Below, in pieces: positions 35,724-44,249 of a DNA stretch of 64,000 bases. How positions within the stretch are numbered: position 1 is the stretch's first letter; each line of letters starts with the position of its first letter. The DNA lies in the NCBI RefSeq assembly GCF_900112005.1, contig NZ_FOKK01000016.1:45645-109644 (forward strand). The letters run 5' to 3'. The stretch comes from Algoriphagus aquimarinus. Lineage in GTDB: Bacteria; Bacteroidota; Bacteroidia; Cytophagales; Cyclobacteriaceae. A program made the translations under genes and the position numbers. Below the pieces are notes generated by a model. It did no database searches, was not told the DNA's origin, and was given only the letters and a program-made list of their open reading frames with translations.

Positions 35724-37994
35724 CTAAAGAATAATCAAACTATCTGATACATCTCTTCTAAAAGAACGCATTGATGGAGCGCTTGCTTTATTTATTCGCA
35801 CCATAAACATCTCTTCTTTCTGTCTCTTGAGATTAAATATAGTATTGAGTTGGCTTTTAAAATTTATAATCTGAGTTTTTTCCGCGGAATTAAATCCAGT
35901 ATTTTTTTCTCGATTCACTCTATGAAAAATAAACAATGAGGCTGAAACGGGCTGAATACTATAACCACAAAGGTTTGCCTTCATCCAAATTCTTTGAAGA
36001 GCTGCACCAGACTTAAGAAATGCCTCAGGGCTATATTCATCTGCCTGTAGCATCATCACTGCACCGGCTGTAAGTATCGTTTGATCTGAAATCTTGGTCA
36101 ACCCATATCCCAAATCATTTTTTCTAAAGAATTCCACAGTCCCAGGGTCACGAACAAGGCCAATAGCAGCTCGTTCGACATTGCCCATCTCTAAAGTAGC
36201 TATATCTATTCCGTCTTTTGTTTCCAAAGCTTCCTTTTCAGACCAGCGGATTTCACTAATGAAATCTGAATAACCCTGCTCATGGAGTAAACGCAACCGG
36301 TCCATTCCTCCTAAAATCGGTGCAAGTTCCCCTAACACTTCTAGATCATCTATCACTTCGAGAGTCACTCCAAGATCTTCTGCTAACGATTTAAAAGCTA
36401 GGGTTTCCTCAGTACTTACAAGCTCTCGTTTGTCATTTTTCCTGTTGGTGCACCTCAAGTCTATCCCTTCTGTAAGATCATCGTGTGAAACTACGATTGA
36501 ACTATCAGCTTTAGAATAAAACAAAACTGAGGCAATCAAATCCTCGCCAAATTGGGATATCTGATAATGGATACTTAATGCAAGCCCCATATTTGCTCCC
36601 GTCAATCTAATGATTTCCAGTGCCGCTCCAAAAGCAAGTAAAGAACCGGTACCTAAGAAGTCTAATAGTGATTCACTTTTATCTTTATCATGAATTAAAT
36701 GCAGAACTCCTTCTTTATCAAAAATCCATTTCCATGGCTGACTGTTCCCCCCTGAAGGAGCTGTGTTGGCCTTTTCTAACAAGTATGTTAGCTCTGCTTC
36801 GTTTAATCTATAGGTAGATTTAAGGTTATCCCCAGCAGGAAGAAAATCAACAAATTCAGCTTTAGTTTTGACAGGCTTCTTAGCAGCTTCAGTAATTGGC
36901 TCGCTTTCTTTTTTGATTAATTCATCAAGATCTACATAATACCTTCCTGATTCTACTTTTTCACCTAGAAGCAATTTACGAGAAGCATGAGAAACCGTAG
37001 CTCCGCCCAAATACACAGCGGATGCCAACTGTGGCCAAGAAGCAATCGTCTGATTCACCTCAAGCAGTGAAACCTTCATTCTAGTTGAAACAGTGCTAAT
37101 CCCAGTTATTTTTAAAGCCATTGGGACTTTTTGCTTGCTGGTCAACCCTTGTAGATCTGTAAATTTTAGATCACCAATTAATCCATGAAAAATCGCTCTT
37201 TCTGGCTCTAAGTCGAATCGTTCCACGTCTAGCATACCTCGATCTGAGGTTTCCATTAAAACAGGGATATGCTTAGCCTTAGCTTTTTCTCTGGCCAAAG
37301 CTTTAATATCTAAACTATCGCACTCATCTATCAAAACATCAAGGCTTCCTCCTGCACTGAGAAAATCATCGATATTGTCTTCGCTTATTCCATCTCTGAA
37401 GACCGTGACTTTCAAGTAGGGATCTATTTCTGAAATCTCCCGTGCGGCAATGACTACCTTCTCCACTCCAAGATCAGTAACTCCCGCTTTAATTCTATTG
37501 AGATTGCTCAATTCCAAAGTATCGAAATCTGCAAGTCTTAATTCACCACAACCTCTCTCTAATGCTATTGCAAAAGCTATACTCTGCCCTACTGATAGTC
37601 CAATGATCCCGATTTTCTTCTTTCTTAGATCATTTTGCTCTTTCGAAGTTATTTTGTAATTATTTCTTTGGGTTCTTACCAGTATAAACTCTTCTTCAGG
37701 AAGCAATCTTACTAGAATATTTTTCCATGGATAGAAAACCCAAACGCCATATTTTTCTCTGTTATTTTCACTAAAAAATTCGGAAACAAGCTTAGACAAC
37801 TCTATATCAGAATATGATTTCGCGGGATTTTTTGCTTTGATCAACTCAGCCATCTGACTATCTAGCTGATCAACAGAACGCACATATGGAGTATTAAGTA
37901 ACTCCTTAACCATCAGACAATCCTGCAAATCATTTAGCTGATAAATAATTGGGGAAATCTGACGGTAGAAATCAAATTGTGAACTAGGAAGCAT
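35724..37994 (-). CDS. ThiF/E1-like adenylyltransferase fused to a nitroreductase (Rv1355c family)
   Basis: A 756-residue cytosolic fusion. Residues about 125-340 form an E1/ThiF-type Rossmann domain (KIGIIGLSVGQSIAFAIALE, then LADFDTLELSNLNR). Residues about 385-720 form a nitroreductase-like flavin domain (TAPSGGNSQPWKWIF and later RAAIGLVRDPGTVEFF). This order matches the Rv1355c family, named after a Mycobacterium protein of unproven function. No zinc-binding CxxC pair is evident. E1-like plus flavin oxidoreductase pairs also occur in peptide-heterocycle systems, but no YcaO or precursor peptide is seen here. It is the first gene of the operon, with a good minus-strand promoter upstream. 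Confidence 0.85.
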   Translation of the reverse strand: MLPSSQFDFYRQISPIIYQLNDLQDCLMVKELLNTPYVRSVDQLDSQMAELIKAKNPAKSYSDIELSKLVSEFFSENNREKYGVWVFYPWKNILVRLLPEEEFILVRTQRNNYKITSKEQNDLRKKKIGIIGLSVGQSIAFAIALERGCGELRLADFDTLELSNLNRIKAGVTDLGVEKVVIAAREISEIDPYLKVTVFRDGISEDNIDDFLSAGGSLDVLIDECDSLDIKALAREKAKAKHIPVLMETSDRGMLDVERFDLEPERAIFHGLIGDLKFTDLQGLTSKQKVPMALKITGISTVSTRMKVSLLEVNQTIASWPQLASAVYLGGATVSHASRKLLLGEKVESGRYYVDLDELIKKESEPITEAAKKPVKTKAEFVDFLPAGDNLKSTYRLNEAELTYLLEKANTAPSGGNSQPWKWIFDKEGVLHLIHDKDKSESLLDFLGTGSLLAFGAALEIIRLTGANMGLALSIHYQISQFGEDLIASVLFYSKADSSIVVSHDDLTEGIDLRCTNRKNDKRELVSTEETLAFKSLAEDLGVTLEVIDDLEVLGELAPILGGMDRLRLLHEQGYSDFISEIRWSEKEALETKDGIDIATLEMGNVERAAIGLVRDPGTVEFFRKNDLGYGLTKISDQTILTAGAVMMLQADEYSPEAFLKSGAALQRIWMKANLCGYSIQPVSASLFIFHRVNREKNTGFNSAEKTQIINFKSQLNTIFNLKRQKEEMFMVRINKASAPSMRSFRRDVSDSLIIL

Positions 37995-38023
37995 TTATAT
38001 TATCGGGGGTGATAAAAACTGGG

Positions 38024-38053
38024 TAAAGTTAGTTTTTTCAGTTATAAGTCCAA
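38024..38053 (-). promoter_or_regulatory. Promoter of the E1/nitroreductase-sensor kinase operon
   Basis: On the minus strand TTG (38051-38053), a 19-bp spacer and TAACTTTA (38024-38031), one base off the -7 consensus, 30 bp upstream of the first ATG. Confidence 0.45.
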
Positions 38054-38205
38054 TTATTTAGTTTTTATTTTACTCATGCTTAAATATAGTATTTTGAGTG
38101 AGTATCAACAGCTTATTAAATACTAATTAAGTTTAGACGAGTTTATTTTTAAGAAAAGAGTCTTTAAATTGTAATGTATCAATCGATTTTAATCAAATTT
38201 GTGGA

Positions 38206-38679
38206 ATGGAAGGCACACCGCAGGAAAAAATCAAGATCCTTTACGTAGATGATGAAGAAAATAATCTTCAAGCATTTAAGGCTACTTTTAGAAGAGATTA
38301 CACAATTTTCTTGGCTATAGATGCGAATGTTGCGCGTGAAACCCTAGAAACTCAAGAAGTTGACATTATCATTACAGATCAAAGAATGCCAGGCGAAACT
38401 GGCGTGGAATTTTTAGAATCTATCATTCCTATTTATCCGCATCCTATCCGTATTCTATTGACAGGATACACAGACATCCAGGCGGTTATTGATGCGATCA
38501 ACAAAGGACAAGTTTATCACTACCTGACCAAACCTTGGGAGGAAGATTACTTACGAACGGTGATCAAAAATGCTTTTGAAATCTATCAGCTTCGCCGAGA
38601 AAATGAAAAATTGACTCAAGCGCTGATCAAATCCAATGATCAGCTCGAATTTATCCTGAGACAAAACTTACTTTCATAA
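38206..38679 (+). CDS. Stand-alone receiver-domain response regulator
   Basis: A 157-residue protein. The receiver domain has VDDEENN, phospho-acceptor Asp58 (IIITDQRMPGETG) and Lys in YLTKPWE; a helical tail (LRRENEKLTQALIKSNDQLEFIL) follows and no DNA-binding domain. It closely resembles the receiver of the receiver-kinase (31855-32940) and is divergent from that kinase's operon, with 211 bp between the starts. It is probably a phosphorelay partner or phosphate sink. Its stop is 1 bp from the convergent ald stop. Confidence 0.9.
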   Translation: MEGTPQEKIKILYVDDEENNLQAFKATFRRDYTIFLAIDANVARETLETQEVDIIITDQRMPGETGVEFLESIIPIYPHPIRILLTGYTDIQAVIDAINKGQVYHYLTKPWEEDYLRTVIKNAFEIYQLRRENEKLTQALIKSNDQLEFILRQNLLS

Positions 38680-38680
38680 G

Positions 38681-39892
38681 TTAATACCTAGCAGCAAGTA
38701 ATAGCTGCAATTCCTTATGGCTAATGCCAAACTTCCTACCCATATAGGCATTTGTTAAGCTCCCTCTATAGGTGTACACTCCCCTCAAAAACCATTTATA
38801 GTTGAAAATCATTTCTTCGGCACCGCCTAGGTCTGCCATTTGAAGGATGATAGGCGTAAAAATATTGCTCAAGGAATAAGAGGCAGTTCTTGCCACACGT
38901 GAAGCAATGTTGGGAACGCAATAATGAATTATATCATGAACTTGGTAGACTGGCTCATCGTGAGAAGTCATTTTCCCTGTCTCAATGCATCCTCCCTCAT
39001 CAATAGCTACATCGATGATGATACTTCCGTGCATCATATTAGCCACCATTTCTTCAGATACTACAATTTTATTCCTCCCCTTTTCTGCTCGTAAAGCGCC
39101 GATGACCACATCTGCTTCTGACAGAGCCTGATTAAGACTGAAATTATCAATTGTTGAAGTATAGATCTGTTGACCAAGTAGCTGCTTGAGTCTTCGAAGT
39201 TTATAGATATGATTGTCAAAAACCTTAATGTTAGCTCCTAAACCCAAAGCGGTTCTGGCTGCGTACTCAGCAACAGTTCCAGCCCCTATGATCACTACTT
39301 GAGTCGGTGGGACTCCAGTCACGCCTCCCATGATCAACCCCTTACCATTGTTTTCGCTAGAGAGATACTCAGCCGCAATGAGCATCACTGTACTCCCTGC
39401 AATCTCTGACATTGCCCTCACTACCGGCATTCCTCCTACTTTGTCTTCCAAATACTCAAAAGCAACAGCGGTGATTTTCTTTCTATTCAGCGTTTGGATA
39501 AACTCTTGATCTTGACCCTCGAGCTGCAGCGCCGACATCAGGCAACTTCCCTGATTCATGTATTCTAGCTCTTCTTGCGTAGGCGGATCTATTTTAAGCA
39601 CAACATCCGATTCAAAAACTTCTTTTTTAGAACTAGTCACTTTGGCGCCAGCATCAGAAAAATCCTGATCAGTGAATTTAGATTGTAGACCAGCTCCTGC
39701 CTCAACTACTACGCTGATGCCGTTGTTTGAAAGCAAACCTACCGATTCAGGCGTAATAACAATTCGCTTCTCCTGAGTGGATCTCTCTTTAGGAAGTCCC
39801 ACCACTAGGGTATAGTCATTCTTTCTCACCTTAGCTGGCGATTCTTTTGGGATTAGTCCCACAGCAGTAAGTTGATCTATTTCAGCTGGCAT
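38681..39892 (-). CDS. ald: Alanine dehydrogenase
   Basis: A 403-residue NAD-dependent alanine dehydrogenase (L-alanine to pyruvate and ammonia). It has the N-terminal KERSTQEKRIVITPESV, the GGVTGVPPTQVVIIGAGTVAEYAA nucleotide-binding stretch and DVAIDEGGCIETG. The N-terminal 20 residues are longer than usual. It overlaps tsaE by 11 bp, so it is the last gene of porX-tsaE-ald. Confidence 0.92.
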   Translation of the reverse strand: MPAEIDQLTAVGLIPKESPAKVRKNDYTLVVGLPKERSTQEKRIVITPESVGLLSNNGISVVVEAGAGLQSKFTDQDFSDAGAKVTSSKKEVFESDVVLKIDPPTQEELEYMNQGSCLMSALQLEGQDQEFIQTLNRKKITAVAFEYLEDKVGGMPVVRAMSEIAGSTVMLIAAEYLSSENNGKGLIMGGVTGVPPTQVVIIGAGTVAEYAARTALGLGANIKVFDNHIYKLRRLKQLLGQQIYTSTIDNFSLNQALSEADVVIGALRAEKGRNKIVVSEEMVANMMHGSIIIDVAIDEGGCIETGKMTSHDEPVYQVHDIIHYCVPNIASRVARTASYSLSNIFTPIILQMADLGGAEEMIFNYKWFLRGVYTYRGSLTNAYMGRKFGISHKELQLLLAARY

Positions 39893-40313
39893 CTTGGATA
39901 TGTTGTAAGGTCAGGGTTCGTTGCGTTTCAGAATCGTTGATGATTCGAACAAGTAGAAATTTCTCAGGCAAAAATGCAGCTATTTTTTCAGCCCATTCTA
40001 ACCAGCAATAATTTCCACTATAAAAATACTCTTCTATTCCGATATCCAAGGCTTCTGTAGGGTCATCCATCCTATAAAAATCAAAGTGGTAAAAAATTTC
40101 ACCACCTTGATTTTCATAATGATTTACAATACCAAAAGTAGGACTGCTCACTTGGTCTGTGACTGAAAAGGCTTTGGAGAGAGCCTTTATAAGCGTGGTC
40201 TTACCCGCACCCATATCGCCTTGAAATATCCATACCTTTTCATCAGCAGCTGTTTCAATCACAACTTTCGCTGCCTTATCTATCTCGTCTAGCTCGTAAG
40301 TGAACTGGGTCAA
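39882..40313 (-). CDS. tsaE: tRNA threonylcarbamoyladenosine biosynthesis ATPase TsaE
   Basis: A 143-residue P-loop ATPase that works with TsaB/TsaD/TsaC to make t6A37 on ANN-decoding tRNAs. Walker A is FQGDMGAGKTTLIKAL; SSPTFGIVNHYENQGG and YHFDFYRMDDPTEALDIGIEEYF are typical. It sits 8 bp after porX and overlaps ald by 11 bp. Confidence 0.93.
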   Translation of the reverse strand: MTQFTYELDEIDKAAKVVIETAADEKVWIFQGDMGAGKTTLIKALSKAFSVTDQVSSPTFGIVNHYENQGGEIFYHFDFYRMDDPTEALDIGIEEYFYSGNYCWLEWAEKIAAFLPEKFLLVRIINDSETQRTLTLQHIQDAS

Positions 40314-40321
40314 ATGCTCAA

Positions 40322-41878
40322 TTATTTTGGTGACAAATGAACGATCGGAATGATCATTTCCTCCAAAGATACACCTCCATGCTGAAAAGTATCCTTGTAG
40401 AAGTTCACATAATAATTGTAATTATTCGGGTATGCAAAGAAATAATCCTCCACAGCAAACACATAAGTAGAGGAAACATTTAATCTAGGCAACTTCGCGT
40501 CCTCAGGTTTTTTGATTTCAAAGACTTTCCCTGCTTCGAAATTCAAGTTCTTCCCTTGCTTGTAGCGAAGATTTGTAGTTACATTTTTATCACCGATGAT
40601 TCGGTACGGCTTGTTTACCCGCTTAGTACCATGATCCGTGGTAATAATCACTTCGGCTCCAGCGTCATGGATCTTTTTCAGTAGCTCAAACAAGGAGGAA
40701 TGCTCAAACCAACTAGTCGTCAACGATCTATAGGCTGACTCATCTGGAGCCAATTCACGAATCATCTTCATATCCGTTCTCGCATGAGAAACCATATCCA
40801 CAAAGTTATATACCAGAACATTCAGGTCATTCTGAAGAAATGTATGAAACTGCTCCAGGACTGCTTTTCCTTGATGTGTCTGAATAATCTTATTGTAGCT
40901 TGACTTAACTGGAAGTCTGTTTTTCTCCAAATTGATCTTCAACCATTCTTCTTCGAAATTATTTTTCCCCTCATCAGAATCTTCATCTTCCCAGAATTCG
41001 GGATGAGATTTGGCCATGTCCATCGGCATCATTCCGCTAAACAGTGCGTTTCTAGCAAACGCTGTAGTTGTTGGCAATATGCTATAGTAGGTACCCTTGT
41101 CTTTGATATTGAAATAAGGAGAAATAATAGACTCTATATCTTCCCATTGGTCCAATCTGAAGTTATCTATCACGATAAAGAATAGTGGTTTCTTCTCTTT
41201 GATATGAGGGAAAACTTTTTGCTTCATCACCTGATGAGAAAGTAATGGCTTCTCAGGGTTTTTCTCCTCCATCCAACTCAAGTAATTCTCTTTGATGAAT
41301 TTGGAGAAATTTGCATTTGCTTCAATTTTCTGTGATTCTAACACAGGAAGCATGTTTTTATTTTCAGTGTCATCGATCTGCATTTCCCAATAGGTCAGCT
41401 TTCGATAGATATCTGCCCAATCTTGATGGTCTTCAGCATCATCAAATGCCATACTGATATTCATGAAATCCTGCTGGTAACTCTGCGTAGTACGCTCGTC
41501 AATCAACTGCTTGTTTTGAAGTAGCTTCTTTACAGAAAGCAAAATCTGGCTTGGATTGATAGGCTTGATCAGGTAATCGGCAATTTTCCCACCGATCGCA
41601 TCATCCATAATGTGTTCCTCCTCACTTTTGGTGATCATCACAACAGGCACTTGAGGCTTCATCTGCTTGATTTGTTGCAGTGTTTCCAGGCCAGTCATAC
41701 CAGGCATCATTTCATCGAGAAAAATTACATCGAAATTTTTCTGCTCTACTTCCTCTATGGCATCTACCCCGGAATTAACCGTAGTTATTTCATATCCCTT
41801 TTGTTCGAGAAAAAGAATGTGTGGTTTGAGCAAGTCGATTTCATCGTCTGCCCATAGTATCTTGAATTTTTGAGACAT
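40322..41878 (-). CDS. porX: PorX-type response regulator with PglZ/alkaline-phosphatase domain
   Basis: A 518-residue protein from the chosen ATG at 41878 (MSQKFKILWADDEI); an upstream extension of 16 codons is not protein-like. The receiver has Asp55 (VIFLDEMMPGMTG) and Lys (DYLIKPIN); a helical linker leads to a PglZ domain with a conserved IVIDNFRLDQWE, TTTAFARNALFSG, NFVDMVSHARTD and TTDHGTKRV metal-binding pattern. PorX regulates the type IX secretion system and, in studied members, hydrolyses cyclic oligonucleotides. Its usual kinase PorY is not in the window. It heads the porX-tsaE-ald operon. Confidence 0.9.
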   Translation of the reverse strand: MSQKFKILWADDEIDLLKPHILFLEQKGYEITTVNSGVDAIEEVEQKNFDVIFLDEMMPGMTGLETLQQIKQMKPQVPVVMITKSEEEHIMDDAIGGKIADYLIKPINPSQILLSVKKLLQNKQLIDERTTQSYQQDFMNISMAFDDAEDHQDWADIYRKLTYWEMQIDDTENKNMLPVLESQKIEANANFSKFIKENYLSWMEEKNPEKPLLSHQVMKQKVFPHIKEKKPLFFIVIDNFRLDQWEDIESIISPYFNIKDKGTYYSILPTTTAFARNALFSGMMPMDMAKSHPEFWEDEDSDEGKNNFEEEWLKINLEKNRLPVKSSYNKIIQTHQGKAVLEQFHTFLQNDLNVLVYNFVDMVSHARTDMKMIRELAPDESAYRSLTTSWFEHSSLFELLKKIHDAGAEVIITTDHGTKRVNKPYRIIGDKNVTTNLRYKQGKNLNFEAGKVFEIKKPEDAKLPRLNVSSTYVFAVEDYFFAYPNNYNYYVNFYKDTFQHGGVSLEEMIIPIVHLSPK

Positions 41879-41913
41879 CTCAGGTTCCGTTTCTTTTAAA
41901 ATTATAATTACTT

Positions 41914-43170
41914 TTGAGCCAAACAAAAAAGGCGTCCTTGAAAAGCCAGAAGATATTAAACGACCCGGTTTACGGATTTATCACGATCCCTAGCGAGTTG
42001 ATTTTTACGATTATTGACCATCCTTATTTTCAACGATTGCGGAGAATAAAGCAACTGGGCTTGACTGATTTTGTCTATCCCGGCGCTCTCCATACCCGAT
42101 TTCATCACGCGATTGGGGCGATGCATCTGATGAGCATTACGCTAGACAATCTACGAATAAAAGGCACTGAAATCACAGATGAAGAATATGAAGCGGCACT
42201 AATCGCAATTCTTCTGCATGACATTGGGCATGGACCTTTTTCGCATGCCTTAGAATATAGCCTCCTCAAGGGCGTACCCCATGAGGAGCTTTCCCTTTTA
42301 ATTATTGAACTCCTTAATCAGGAGTTTGGTGGCAAACTAGACCTTCCTTTAAGAATATTTAAGAATAAGTACGAGCGAAAATTCTTTCATCAGCTGGTAT
42401 CCAGCCAATTAGATATTGATAGGCTAGATTACCTGCAACGCGATTGTTTTTTCACTGGTGTTTCCGAAGGAACTATTGGTGCTGACCGTATCATCAAAAT
42501 GATGGACGTGAAAAATGATCAAGTTGTAATTGAGGAAAAAGGAATCTATTCTATAGAAAATTTTCTAAGTGCACGCCGCCTTATGTATTGGCAAGTTTAC
42601 CTGCATAAAACCACGGTCAGTGCTGAGAAAATGCTAATTAAGCTGATCCAACGTGCCAAATTTCTTCGTCAATCTGGAGATCATTTTACGGTGACAGAGG
42701 AATTTGACTTCTTTCTAAAGAATGACCCTACATTATCTGATTTCCGAACTAATCCGGACCTTTTGCGCTTGTTTCTCGAAATGGATGATTTGGATATCTG
42801 GGGCGCTGTAAAGCTTTGGAAAAATCACCCAGATTATGTGTTAAGAAATATTTCGCAGATGTTTTTGACTAGAAATCTTTTCAAGATCAATTTAACAAAT
42901 GAGCCATTTTCACCAGAAGAAATAGCACATTTAAAAGAAAAGACCATAGCCAAACTTCAAATACCAAGTGAAGACCTTGACTATTTCTTCTCTCATGGCG
43001 CTGTGAGTAACTATGGTTACCTAGCCAAGGACAGAATTAATATTTTGACAAAAAAGGGAAAGGTAATTGATGTAGCTCAGGCTGCTGACCTACCGAATAT
43101 AAAAGTCATGAGTAAAATCGTGGAGAAACATTACGTATGTAAGGCTAAAAGCCTAAATTTAAATTATTAA
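41914..43170 (+). CDS. HD-domain phosphohydrolase (SAMHD1/dGTPase-like)
   Basis: A protein of about 410 residues with the HD metal site: HTRFHHAIGAMHL, then LLHDIGHGPFSHALE, and the later QLDIDRLDYLQRD. This is the dGTPase/SAMHD1-like group that removes triphosphate from dNTPs; the exact substrate is not proven. There is no ATG at the N-terminus: TTG at 41914 or TTG at 41938. The second is likelier because TACTTTTG at 41910-41917 looks like a -7 box and would put the first TTG at or before the transcription start. It is the first gene of the run into lpxD. Confidence 0.85.
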   Translation: MSQTKKASLKSQKILNDPVYGFITIPSELIFTIIDHPYFQRLRRIKQLGLTDFVYPGALHTRFHHAIGAMHLMSITLDNLRIKGTEITDEEYEAALIAILLHDIGHGPFSHALEYSLLKGVPHEELSLLIIELLNQEFGGKLDLPLRIFKNKYERKFFHQLVSSQLDIDRLDYLQRDCFFTGVSEGTIGADRIIKMMDVKNDQVVIEEKGIYSIENFLSARRLMYWQVYLHKTTVSAEKMLIKLIQRAKFLRQSGDHFTVTEEFDFFLKNDPTLSDFRTNPDLLRLFLEMDDLDIWGAVKLWKNHPDYVLRNISQMFLTRNLFKINLTNEPFSPEEIAHLKEKTIAKLQIPSEDLDYFFSHGAVSNYGYLAKDRINILTKKGKVIDVAQAADLPNIKVMSKIVEKHYVCKAKSLNLNY

Positions 43171-43187
43171 CTCCGTTTATATTGTTT

Positions 43188-44210
43188 ATGGAATTTACCC
43201 TCGGACAAGTTGCTGAAATCCTACAGGGAAAAGTAGAAGGCGATGAAAACCAAAAAGTATCGCGCTTGGATAAAATCCAAGAAGGTAAGGCTGGAGGAAT
43301 AAGTTTTTTAGCGAATGAAAAATATACTCCTTTCATCTATGAGACAGCGGCTACAGCAGTAATTGTATCCAACACCTTTGTCCCTACCAAACCCCTGAAA
43401 ACTAATTTAATTAGGGTTGAAGATGCCTACACAGGATTCACCATGCTTTTAGAAGCTTACGCTATGATGATGAAAAGCAGCGTAGTGGGAATCGAAGAAC
43501 CTTCCTATATGGACTCTAGTTCTCAGATGGGTGAACATGCCTACCGCGGAGCATTTTCTTATATAGGGAAAAATTGCAAAATCGGAACGTCAGTAAAACT
43601 TTACAGCCATGTGCACATAGGAGATCGTGTGCAGATAGGTGATAATACTATAATTCATACTGGCGCAAAAATCTGTGCAGATACCATTATTGGTAATAAT
43701 TGTGAAATCCATCCAGGAGCGGTCATCGGTTCAGATGGATTTGGTTTTGCACCGCAACAGGACGGCACCTACAAAGCAATCCCACAAATAGGAAATGTAA
43801 TTCTAGAGGACAATGTAAGTGTAGGCGCAAATAGCACGATTGATTGTGCTACTATGGGATCTACGCTGATTAAAAAAGGCGCGAAAATAGACAACATGGT
43901 TCAAATCGCCCATAATGTAATCATTGGTGAGAACACGGTCATTGCTTCACAAACCGGGATTTCAGGCTCAACAGAAATTGGGAAAAACTGTGTAATAGCA
44001 GGTAAAGCTGGAATCGTAGGCCATATAAAAATCGCAGACAACACCACAATAGGTGCCAATACCGGCGTTAGTAAGTCTATCCCCACCCCAGGCACAACCT
44101 TATTTGGATACATTGGATTTGACATGAAAAATTTTCTCAAGTCCTATTCACTTTTCAAAAAGCTGGGCTCAATAGAAGACCGCATAAGAGAACTAGAAAA
44201 AAAGCAGTAA
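43188..44210 (+). CDS. lpxD: UDP-3-O-acylglucosamine N-acyltransferase
   Basis: Third step of lipid A synthesis; adds the N-linked 3-hydroxyacyl chain. A 340-residue protein with the LpxD N-terminal domain (FTLGQVAEILQGKVEGD) and many hexapeptide repeats forming a left-handed beta-helix. Catalytic His lies in VQIAHNVIIGEN. The start at ATG 43188 is preferred over a TTG two codons earlier. It begins 17 bp after the HD gene, and lpxC/fabZ follows after 39 bp. Confidence 0.94.
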   Translation: MEFTLGQVAEILQGKVEGDENQKVSRLDKIQEGKAGGISFLANEKYTPFIYETAATAVIVSNTFVPTKPLKTNLIRVEDAYTGFTMLLEAYAMMMKSSVVGIEEPSYMDSSSQMGEHAYRGAFSYIGKNCKIGTSVKLYSHVHIGDRVQIGDNTIIHTGAKICADTIIGNNCEIHPGAVIGSDGFGFAPQQDGTYKAIPQIGNVILEDNVSVGANSTIDCATMGSTLIKKGAKIDNMVQIAHNVIIGENTVIASQTGISGSTEIGKNCVIAGKAGIVGHIKIADNTTIGANTGVSKSIPTPGTTLFGYIGFDMKNFLKSYSLFKKLGSIEDRIRELEKKQ

Positions 44211-44249
44211 ATTTGCAGCCTTTAGCTTGCTGAACGGTTCAAAAATCAG

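Noticed and set aside
35724..37994. RiPP or thiazole/oxazole peptide cluster
   Set aside because: E1-like and flavin domains are present but no YcaO protein, precursor peptide or exporter adjoins them.
31855..38679. Anti-phage defence island
   Set aside because: No nuclease, effector, mobile gene or phage-related neighbour; ppa, ald and tsaE are ordinary flanking genes.
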